Origin: Aspidapion aeneum
Taxonomy: Eukaryota > Arthropoda > Insecta > Coleoptera > Brentidae
DNA: 64,000 bases
Reading direction: 5' to 3'
Assembly: GCA_963576565.1 (NCBI GenBank)
Contig: OY755038.1
Location: 203,891,013-203,955,012 of the forward strand
The notes beneath the pieces are model-generated. The model was given only the letters and a program-made list of their open reading frames with translations. It had not been told where the DNA came from and made no database searches. Of this stretch, positions 50,601 to 62,600 are shown one piece after another (the first letter of the stretch is position 1; each line of letters opens with the position of its first letter). The position numbers and the translations under genes were made by a program.

Positions 50601-53600
50601 ATTTAAGGATCAATATACCAATCTACAAACTTCCCTTTTCTACAACTGAGCTTACGCCGCTGTTTTATACAAAACACCAAAAACTTTCTAAACAAAGCAT
50701 AGTTTATATGTTGTTTTTTAGGATCTAATGGCGGCCCATTTTCAAATTTGAGATAAATAAAACAAATCCTGCAAAAGCATAAAAAAAATAAAAAAACAAA
50801 ATCAAAAGGGTTGCAGATCTATATGTCCCTAAGAACTCTTTGTACTTAAATCATTTACAGATTCATCTCATAGGACATTTAATTATTGAACACCCTGTAT
50901 AGGATGACAAAAGTTTTTAAAAAATCGAGAGATAAAATAATGTATAAGCTTACCTTATAGGATTCTGCGGAAATCGAAAATAACCTCGATTAAGGGTATA
51001 CCGTCGCGTGGATTTACAGTCTCTTACGGCACAAACCATTCCCATTGTTTAAAATTAAAAATTACATATATCAAACACAAAAATTACATCTACCCACCAC
51101 TAATGCTCAACACTACTACTAAAAGTTTAAAAAATATTGAAATACAGAATGCGCCTCTGGAGTGGTTGACCCCAACATGGCAGGCTGCGTGAAAGATGCG
51201 CGTAGCACCCCCCACCACCTGAGTTCCCTATCTGTTTGTTAGGTGATCCGTGGCGCCACTGTGTTTCAGCATCCCAATCTTTATTGGTAGAATGCAAGAT
51301 AGGTTTAATATTGAGTAACATGGCTTATAATAATAATTGGGTCGATTTTGAGAGAACTTAAGGGTAAAAAATATATAATCAAAAACTAGATATCCTTAGC
51401 AATTCCCGGTATTTTGTATCTTTCTAATTTTATTTTATTAAGCAGTAAATATTTTCAATATTTTGACGATAAATGCGACCTACTCTACGGAACTGTAAAA
51501 TAAAAAACAATAGTTTTTTTTATGGTTTATTAGCCATCCATACCTTAAGTATTGGGAAGGCTTTTCGGATTGCCAAAAATTTTTTTTTATTATTTTTTCC
51601 AAAATAAGTTATTTGGGTTAAAAAAGGTCTAACAACTAAATTTTGTGATGGTGTTTGTCTGTGTGTGTCTTTCTAGGACACGATAACTCCAAAACCGATA
51701 AACCGACGTTAACCAAATTTTTCACAAAAATTTCACGGCACACGTGGATAAGTTGGTGGGGTTAGGGGGCTGCAAAGGGATATTAGAGTGGGTTCACATA
51801 TTTTAATAAATCATAATTCGCGAACCACAGCAGCTAGCAAAACGAGGTTTTCAAAGTTAGATAAAGGATTTTACACGATACCTCCAAAACCGATGAACCG
51901 ATTTTAACCAAATTTAGCATAAAAAAATTATAGCACACTTGGCATTTAATTTTGATGGGGTTGGGGGCTGCAAAGGGATAGCACAGGGGGTTCACATATT
52001 TTAATAAATCATAATTCGAGAACCACATCATCTAGCAAAACGAGGTTTTCAAAAATAGATAAAGGGTTTTACACGATACCTCCAAAACTGATGAACCGAT
52101 GTTAACCAAATTTGGCACAAAAATGTATAGCACACTTGGTATTTCATTTTGATAGGGTTGGGGGGCTGCAAAGGGATATTAGAGGGGGTTCAAATATTTT
52201 AATTAATAAATGTAAAGGCGTATCTTACATTTTAACAATTTTGCAGGAAAGCGTATCTTGAGATACACCCTTAACTTTTCGTCATAAACTAAAAAACGTT
52301 CAAATAATATGTGACAACGTCGCGTACTCCAGCGTTTGAATGAATCAGATGTTCAACCTGCGTACAGTGCGGTTGTGTTTTTTTTTCATCGCTAACCTAC
52401 TACCTACCTGCCTGATTTTTCTGATCTTACAGATTGTAAGTAATAATAATAATATAAATTATAAGCTATGATATAATTCTGTTAGCAGTCGCTAAGCTGA
52501 TTATGAATGGAACTTGAATAAACCGGTCTTTACCTTTCGAAGATTCATTACAGATGCTGGGATATCACTGGCAAAACAAAAATGGCATTTCGGACAGGTG
52601 TGTCTAGCCTTCCAGTATCTGTGCATAATGGATTGCAAGATGGAGGCAAACGGTGTCACCCCGATGCCTGTGGCTATCATGACTGCATGCTGAGCTCTAA
52701 ATATGTGACTGGAAGGGGCTCCGTATGGACCATCAATGTAGATCTATTATAAAATAAATAAGTACCTATAAAACTGTTGTTTGATAGTAATACTAATAGT
52801 GATATGGCAGTTATGTAGAGCCCAACTAACATTTAAAGTTGAATCGACAAAACCTCAACTAGTAAAAATTTCTTAAAGGTTACCGCTACGTTTCAGTCTA
52901 CAATACGGCGACGATGCGACGTGGCAATTCCCTAATTGGGGATTCAATTTCTGGATATGATTTGACCACGTGTCTAAAAGCACTGTAGTAACAATTACAT
53001 TAGTATGTTGCTGCCAAGCAGCTACTACGTCGTAGAGGTGAACCGCTTTTATCCCGATGTACCTATGTCTACAATATGTAACTTGTTATGTAAAAGTGCA
53101 AGATATGACGAAAAGAGGATCAAAATTTACGTCAAATTTAAGTTTTCATACCTTTGACAGTGGGAAAGAAGAATTATAGAAGGATTAGTTGAATGGAATA
53201 CTCTGAGAGTTTCTTGTTCTTGTATTGAGACAACAAACACATACATAGGTAAAAGTTTTCCGAAAATGTATGTATGGTCTTTGGTGGCTTAGTGAAAGAG
53301 CGTTTGCGTACAGAGCAAGAGATTCCGGGTTCGACTACCGGCCGAAGACAAACTTTATATAATTTTATTTTCTTTAATTTTACTGTAGCGTAGTAACCAA
53401 ATTAACAAATAAACCTCGGGGCGACTATAAATGAACGACCAAAGAATCGTGGTAGAGAAGTCTATCAGATTATACTATTAAGAAACAATCCCAAGAGATT
53501 TTAGGGGGTCATTTTTACAAAACCTCTACTTTTTCGTGCCATTTATTAGTAGTCAGAAATAAAAAGTAACGAATTTTTGTTTCTAAAAAAAGTTTGAAGC

Positions 53601-56600
53601 GTTTAGCCGCTAATATAAATATTCATTGGGAGTGTATTTAAGCTTGTGGCATTATAGGTTATGAGAGGTAAATAAAATTGTATGTGCTCAAGACCGAAAT
53701 GAATAGTACTGGCCTTCATCTGCATCATCATATTGCTCGCTGAATGTTCCTCTCACCGTTAGTCGACTCGAGCCGACTTCACACGAATGAGCGTTACATA
53801 GCCGAGCCTGACGGCTCAGTTCAATTCACTAACCACAAAAACTGCTAAATGCGCCTAAAGAAGTTTACACTTCAAAAAAAATAAAACTCATCCCAAATAA
53901 GTACAGTCACGCGCTTAATACGTGGGTGCATGAATGTACATATCGGTACGTACTATTTTCCAACGATATTGTATGTCCCCGGTACGTCTGGGATGCGGTG
54001 CTTTTAATATAAGATTTGTGAATTATGATAACATATTTTTACCTTCCCAGCACGCGTAGCAATGGCTAGAGAAGGTATTATATCGACGAAATTTTTTTCT
54101 GAGATAACGCCAAAAATGTGTTGTTTGGATGTATTTTGACCTATCCTAGCAACATCGTCGTGATGTCTGTCTGTGTGTCTGTATATTATTTCTGTCCGTA
54201 GCACGAGAGCTAAAATAGTGTTCGACACTCTTACGAACTGATTAGATTTTGGTCAAAATCCATTAAGGCTAATGATTGTTTTTTGACAATTAAAAACTTT
54301 AAAAAATGCTAATTTTTTAACGGAGCATCGTATCAATACACTGTTTCCGGAATATAGTAGACTATATTTTGAGAATTCGTGTTATAACCAAAAACTAGGA
54401 GCTTTAGTTTCTGAGATATTTACAATAAATTGTTTTCAAAGCTAAGATATTATCATGGCTTCACTTGAAGAATGATAATAGGCTAGCTAGGAAGGTGTCA
54501 GATTTGTTATGGATCCATTTATTTTTTCTGATAACTAATGTTATAGATAGGTAAAAGTGTCGGTAAAAGTTTAGAAAATAATAAACCGGGAAGAAATTAG
54601 CGCCGTCATGGGGTGCATTAAATTTTTTCTTTTGACCTTCCATCTCTTAAAACATACCCTGTATATATAAAGGTCTATTTTTACTTTAATAACGCCATTA
54701 CAGTACACACTATCCACAAGCATGCATTATGGCAAAAACAGTAACGTATACGCACCCATTACAGCAAAGGGTAAGGGGTCTGTCGGTCTAGTATGTAACA
54801 CATATCCGGATTTAGTGCCCTTTTTACCTACCCGGTCGCAATTTTTGACGTTGATGAGAGCCGTAACATTATTTATATATCAAATTAGAGGCGGGAGTGG
54901 TTTAAAGGGTACTAAGACAGGAAAAGATCTGTGGCTTATAATTAACAATGGTTAGCGGTCTGTCTACTTGAAAATTATAAATAGATGGCAGAGTCTGTGT
55001 CGGTGTAGTTTAATGATTATTTTTAAGGCTAAGATTATAATTAAAGCTAAGCAACAATCAGCAGACAACAAGACAGTTAAATAAAAAACTAAGAGTTATA
55101 AGAACGTCAGGAACTAAGTACAGGGTGATCTAAATTGGGAACTTTTAAAAGGTTTGGGGTACTAACCCTTCTTTACAAAACTCACAATTTCAAGAGAAAC
55201 TTTATGAAAACTGGAGGCCCTCGATACATTTTGACATTAGTTTGGAGACACACATCGTTCAAATATATACAGGGCCTTTAGTGAAAACAAATTAAAGCTA
55301 TTTTTAATACATCAATCCGTTTTTAAGATACGTCATGGACAGAAGGAAGTATTATCAGTTTTTGGCTACGTGAAAATATCAAAAATTGGCATTTTAGGAG
55401 GGAGTCTATAGATTTTTTATTTATGTTAGTTTAAATTTGGTTAAATATGCTTTTTTATAGATCTTTTCACAAAAAGTTCAAACTAAATGTTGCCTGTACT
55501 TTTAGTTTTGAATATTACGTAAAGTTTTTATTTTTTATAGATGACCCTCTTTTTATTCGATTTTCAAAATCGGCGTTAAATTTACTTTAAAATTAGGTAT
55601 GATATTGATCTAAAAATATGTTTACGAAAATTCACTTCCAGAACGCTTTACTTTTTCCAGTGACATAGAAATATTAACAGTGATTCAGATGAGAGTAAGG
55701 TACTAAAGTATAGATGGTGACGTTATTACAAAACCACTTAATTTACCTCGGTCACGTCGCTGTCCGAATATAAAACTTCGCTTTTGTTTCTAACACTTCG
55801 TCGTTTTAAAGCAGACTGTGGAAAAATAATATCTTAAAAAAATAATAGGTATATTTTTTATGGCTTGTGTTATATATTATGTATATACATTCATATACTG
55901 CTTTTTTTAAAAAATTGTACACCTATCATGGGTTTTTATATTGGAGGTGCACAAATTTTTTTTTATAAGTAGTATATTTACCTCTAACGATTTTCCTACA
56001 GGATAATTTACAGCTTTTTGTGCCACTGGTGCTGGAGTAAGCTCCCGGAGCTCCAAAACTTGTCCCTCTTCAACTTGTCGTTCTGGAGACTGAGAATATC
56101 TGCTGTAGTTTGGAGAGACAAGATGGTGACCTACAAAACGACATAATCACTGGCTTCATGGTCATGCGCACAAAACGGGGATGCGAGAAGGCACTGGTGC
56201 CCCAATATACAATATGCGTAAAAACCCAGACAAAATGACGGACAGAACCAAACTTGACTCTTAAAAGTGGCCCGTTTAATCGTATGTTCCAAAAATTTTT
56301 AAGATTTTTTTAATTCGTCCAGTGGTTCCTGAAAAATATTTTTTTGTTTCAACTACTGTTTTACTGATTATGTGATTGCCTTGCGTTTCTTTTCCCAAAA
56401 GAATTTGCTCTCAATTCAGCTTACCGTTAGCAACAAATGATTCAGTCGAATCCTTTTTCCCACAATCCTCCAAACTGGGCGTTTTAAAAGCTATGATGGT
56501 AGGTTTATTCCTCATGTATCTAAAACTTTGGGCCAAACTTTTGTTTTGCGGACTCAAGTAGGCCAATCCCAGTGATTTCATGCGAGCTTTCCGCATTTGA

Positions 56601-59600
56601 CATTGATCAAAACTTTTCTCGGATTCTGAGCGCATGTATTCTCTTAATCTGAAAGAAAGTATTATAGTCTATTCATCAGCTCACAAAAGTACTGTACACA
56701 TTTTACAATAGGTCATGATTGGACTGAACATGATAATTGTCAAGACCCAACAGGATTTCTTTGAGGAAAATCAAAAAAAAATTTTTGGTCATCGACTTTT
56801 TTTGGATCGTCATACTTGTACCTACAACGTTTATTTAATTACATCTATAATTCTATGTTTATTTGCTTCTCCCACGCGCGTAGGCCATAAGAAAGATGAA
56901 AATGAACTGCATAAATGCTTATTTCGGTAAGTGTAAAAAATGATCTAAAACAATTTAATCTAGACAACAGAAATGCTTACTTTTAAACAAGGTATGTAAA
57001 TCCCACCCAAGTCAATTATAATGCCTATAATAAATAAATATTTATAGAAATTTGTCTTTCTTATATTATATCTTATGTCAATGCTTGTTTTGTCATTTGG
57101 GTCTTATTAATATAAAAAACTGTTAGCATATTGAAGTCGAACGAATCCTGTATTTTCGTAAAATTTGCCTCAATCTGGTTGACTTCTGTTACATCATCAG
57201 ACACTCATTTTCTTATTAAATACTTACGCCAAAATTCTTTCTTTCCTTTTGGCATTACTTTGGACGTCGGGCATTGACAATGATTTTTCCAGTGGTGCTC
57301 GTTTTGCAAACAACATTCTATGAAGTTTGTTTTTTTCTGAGGATGGACGCCTTGGTTTTTGCGAAATATCTAAAACAAAATAAATAATTTTTGCAAATAG
57401 ACTAGATCTCAGGAGTAGAGGATTATTTGGATTGGGGTCAACAAAATAATACAGAAGCCTCAATCCTGTAAAAATAAACTGATTAATTGTGTGAAGGTGT
57501 ATTTTCCATGAGTTTTAAAAGTAGGTAGTTCTTATGGGATTATTGAGGTTGTTTTGAAATTTTTGTCATAAGTATACAGACGTTTATGAAATTAGAAGGA
57601 AAACAACAAGTCATCTAACAGCTCTGTAGAAGAGGTTACAATAAGAGAAATCCCCCTGGCGTCAATAACGGTCAGCACTGCGTACAAATCTTGGAGAAGA
57701 GATACAAAGTCCGCAGATAAGAAAGCGTGACGGAGCAAAAACTTTGCTTAAAAGCGCTTTAGTTTGCTACAGAAATGAATCAAAACTATCATCAAGGCAA
57801 ACAAAAGGAGCGGAAGTGGACGTGAAAAAACTAGAAGTTCAAAAGAATAACCCTTGTAGAGCAAGCTAATGTGTTTTAAGAATTCTATGTCATAATAAGG
57901 GCAGCAACCCTAGAAGAGGTCAGCAATGACGAAGAAGAGTATACGTATGACTTGAGGGCCACGCAAGATACCTAAGATGTCTGACGACTGAAAGATTCTG
58001 CAGAGCCGCTGGAGACTCTAAGCGATGGTAAACGAGTGATACAGATTTGGGTTTCGAGTCATGCAGGGGTATAAGGCAATGAGATGGCGGATAAACTGGC
58101 GTGGATCGGAGCAGAAACCGGAGTCACTTCTGCTTGAATTGAAAACAAAAGATAAGAATATAGGGGACTCAACACAGAATGCACTAACAAATTCATGGGA
58201 AACAGCAACCGATTGCAGGCATGTACCAGAAAATTCGTGGACTGATCAAAAATAACCAGATTGTTGCTGGGGCGGACATGAGAATAATCGGTTTAGGGAG
58301 CACATGATATGCATATGAGTCGAGAATGACCTTAGCGGCTTAGACGTTCTGGAAAAAGAGATATCAGTGCATCTCGTTGCAGAATGTGACGCCTATGAAA
58401 GATTGAGACAATAGGCACCAGGTTTGCCAAATTTATTGAATATTCCCTAAGTTTAGGGAGTTGAACTCAAAATAAACGATTTTAGATGTACAGGGTCTGT
58501 CATTATGAACTTTCCCTATAGAAAAGATTTTTATTGTTAGTCTTACGAGGTTCGAACCAAAAGCATTTGGTTGTTTTTTTCACATTTGACAGCCCCCCTG
58601 CCATATGTGATATTTGTATTTTACACAGTGCGTAAAACTCAAGTGCTGTTTTAAACAAAACACTCTATATAATTTTTGATTTTTAAAATTTACTCAGCAT
58701 TTCTTTTCTAACAATTGGTGGGTTTTTCTCAACGGTTTACGAGATATCGACATATTAATTTATAAAATATTTAACAAGATTTCTGATATAACAACCCAGT
58801 AACTAAAATGATTGCCTGTCCTAAGCGTACAGACAAGCAGTGTTGAAACGATTTTTGTTTTTCGTTCACCTGTGTCTATTCGATATGCCGCGGAGTGAAG
58901 GCGTCCGTTGGTTGTGATGACAACATCGTGTGCTTCCACAGGGTAAAGAATCACGTGTTAATTTTGCATACATTATTGAAGTGGTTTTCAGTCACGATAA
59001 ATAGCTCGGTTGGGTCGCCTGGGTTTCTTGGTAATCTGTTTGTCCGGTTACCGGCGTATTGTTTACATTCGGTTCTAATTCGGTTTTTATTTTAATAATT
59101 TTGTATAATATTTCCTGTATACGATGCAGTGTGTGTTTTACTGAAAAAATCATTTTCGAGGTGGAACGAGGATAACAAAAAAGACTAACTATGAAAAGCT
59201 GTCCCCTATTATAATGAATGTAAATAATCCGACTAAGGTTAAATACAAACTGTATATTCGATATTTTAAAGGATAGACGAATTGCCTCACACACACAAGC
59301 AGTCAAATTTAATTTAAATTGCAATCGCATTACTTACTGAATTTAGATAAGTTCTTTATAGAATAGGTATTTAAATTAGTAGCATATTATTATATTTTAT
59401 GTGTGTATAAAAAATTGGGGGAGGGAAATCCTGCTATTGCGAAAGTCACGAGCCGCCACTAAGGGAGCGGTGCACTTGCCCTAATGGGCCGACATACTGG
59501 AGTTTGTAAAAAGGCACAATGAACTTAGAAATGAAAGTGCACAGGGTGCGTTAAAGAATATACCTTACTCACCTGTAGTACTACTACAAGGGCTTTGTGC

Positions 59601-62600
59601 AAACTCGCTGTCCTGCTTCATTCCATTCGAACAATCCCTTTCTTTTTCATGGCTGTATCCTTCATTTGAAAATCCCACTAAATGAACTCCCGATTTTTTC
59701 ATCGTGTCTTTTCTGGAGAGAGTTCGCGTTATGGTAGCTTTAATTTGTCCTGTAAAGAAGTTAAATGGTAACATTTTTGTAATTTACGTTTTATTTATTA
59801 GGGACTTATTGGAATAAAACCTGACTTTATTTTAGAGTCGACTTTATTTTGACACATTTACACAGAAAACTAACAGCTGACCTCTCAAAATTGACATTCC
59901 AAAGCCAAATTTAATAATAAAGACGCTAACTTTCATTAATAAATACCGACACTAATAAATCCGGTTTTTAAATACACAAAGGCCGAATTTTGACGCAGAG
60001 CAGCTGCTTTTTATATGCAAATCTGTCACCATAGGGTCGATGTTTAAATAGGGTCAGGTTTTATTCCAATAAGTGTCTACTGACTTTAAGAGTTTTCATT
60101 GGAGTCTTTAGTTCTGCCATCCCTAAGAAGAGAGGTGGATGTAGAAAGTTAACGTTTTAAGAAAAACGGGTTGAAAGTTTTAAAGTTTTTCTTATTGTCT
60201 TATAAAACGATATAATTTTTTTTCAAAATTATTAGATAATAATAATTATAAAACTTTAAATCAGCTCATCTCAAAGCGTAAAATTTCTACATGCGAACTT
60301 CTTCTTCGGGACGCTAGGCTTCTTGCCTCCGATTATGTTATATATGTGTGTTTATTGTCATTGTATTTGTTTGGAAAATAATATATAAAAAATATTTAAG
60401 TGCATAGCTTTGATTATTTTACTTTATAAGCAATGAGGACAAATATTCGCGAGCTATTAAATTCACAAATTTAAATCTGTAGGTAAGCTTAGAAATAGAA
60501 AAATCAACAATTCCTGCGCAGTGTGCTTTCTCTATAAAAAACCTCCAATATTTTGGACTTGGCGATCCAGTATTATATCACTGCGGTTTTCTTACCCAAT
60601 GTTGTGGTATTATTGTTCGATCCAGAATTTGAACAAGTTTTGCCCAAACTCAACTTAGCTCTAACTGGCTGTTTAGAAGCAGGTGGAACTGTTCCGTTGT
60701 GCAGTTTTTCCTGCTCTTTTTCGAAGTAATCGTACAATCGGTTAGTCCATTGGCCAACGCCTCTGATGTGGAGCCACATATAATCTGATAAAAAAAATAA
60801 ATCAAATTTGTATTTAATTAAAAAAAATATTTTTGATTTAAAAAATTGTTGGTGGAATAACATTTTTGCCCATGGTCTCTAGTTTCTCTATTTATTTATT
60901 ACAAACTCTTTTTACTAGAGATAAGATGTCAAAACTGCTTCTTTTGATCCAACAAAACGAAAGTGGCGTGCGCGACTAAACCTTTATGAATATGTCGTAC
61001 AGTTCATTCAACAGTTTTTAAGACACCTTTTTGTTATTGTTATTGTTATAATAGCCAGCTGATAACTGTCAAAAAGTTATCCCAAAAATTATGAAATGGA
61101 CTGTACAGTTCATTTCATTATCTTTGGGACAACTTTTTTTGCGTTGGCCTAAGTTATTCTTATGATAACCAGCTGATAACTGTCAAAAAGTGATCTTAAA
61201 AATTTTGAAATAAACCATAGTATAGGCTGACTATACCTTCCTGATCAGGAGCACTACTGATGGTAAAAGGGTGCCACTCGTACTTTGCTATTGCTGGGAT
61301 GTTTACAAAAACATAGTCGCCTGGATGAAAGTCAAACGTTGTTGGCCGTTTAATCACCAAATGGGTAACCTAAAAAATATAAGGCTTTATCAATTTATAT
61401 CTCTTTCTCTCTCTCAAATTCTTGCTTTTTATTACGGTTACGAACGAACTCTACAACAAAATTTGGTTATCTCTCACACCCTCTCGTTCTTACTGCAAGA
61501 TGCTGATTTATACCCTGTGCTGATTTTTCAACTTTTGAGACGCCTTGTTTGATACTTTTATCAGTTACTTTCTAAAATTTTAGGTCTTCTTACCTTTGAA
61601 GGTAATAGCAATCCGGAACTTATGTACGACTTTCCTTTCATGGAAACCGTAGACTCAACCCTAAATATCCTTTCTATTAAGTAAACCACCCCCGGAAACC
61701 AGAACCATTTCCAGAAGTTAGGACCGTGTAAAATCAAGAGGACCCAAAACGGGATGTACATCAGGTGAGTCCAGTAGAAAACCTAAAATTACCAAATTAA
61801 AACATTAATTCGAAGCTAGTGTAAAGTTAGAATGTCATATAGTTCAAAGGGTTTTACTGCGGTTTTACGAAAGATTTATATAATCTAAGCCCAGTCTAAG
61901 AATTAGTTGCTAGTTGCTAATATTGCACTACAATGAGCTCTAAGGGCCGCTTGAGATTTGTTTATTTATGCATCTGTTGCATGTCAGTGACCCTAATTTT
62001 GAATGCAACTACAAATTTACTGCTCCATATCAAACGGCCTTAAGAGAATTAGTTATTATAATTACGAGAAAAACATATGTTGATGATCATGATCTAACTG
62101 CATAAACAAAAAGAGATTTTATACCTGCTTTTAAAAAATTAGAAATAGTTCCTTCCGAAGATATGTTGCTCAAGACATAAGTATGTATGTATTCGAAAGT
62201 GGTGGCAGGTCCTACTGGACCTCCAAGAACTTTTTTCCACCCAGCACATAAAAAAACTCTGCATATTACAACAACAAATGATTTGGGCATTAACACTTTG
62301 GCTCAAAGATATATCACTAAGGCCTCTGCATTATTAGCATATAGACATAAGTAAGTATACTTTGAAAGAAGTAAAAATGTTTATAAAACTTGAATCGCAA
62401 ATTGATGAAATTAAATTTTAGGTAGAAATCAGGAGACAAAATATACAAAAAAAAACTTACCAATAAACAACGTTCCTATAACAGGCCAAAGTCCACCTTG
62501 GGTTGTAAAGCAATTTTGAGTTGCCTCTAATGCATATGAGTAAAATTTTCCTGTCTTATATTCTACAAACACTTGCGTATATGTACCTATAGTTTACCTC

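Noticed and set aside
62087..62296. ORF on the minus strand as an extra Nox5 exon
   Set aside because: Neighbouring exons 61594 and 62598 join in phase and in family order without it; no matching splice sites.
62440..62530. Exon-like stretch ending in GTAAGTTT within the Nox5 intron
   Set aside because: There is a donor but no convincing acceptor, and adding it would interrupt the continuous [13 protein letters not shown] junction.
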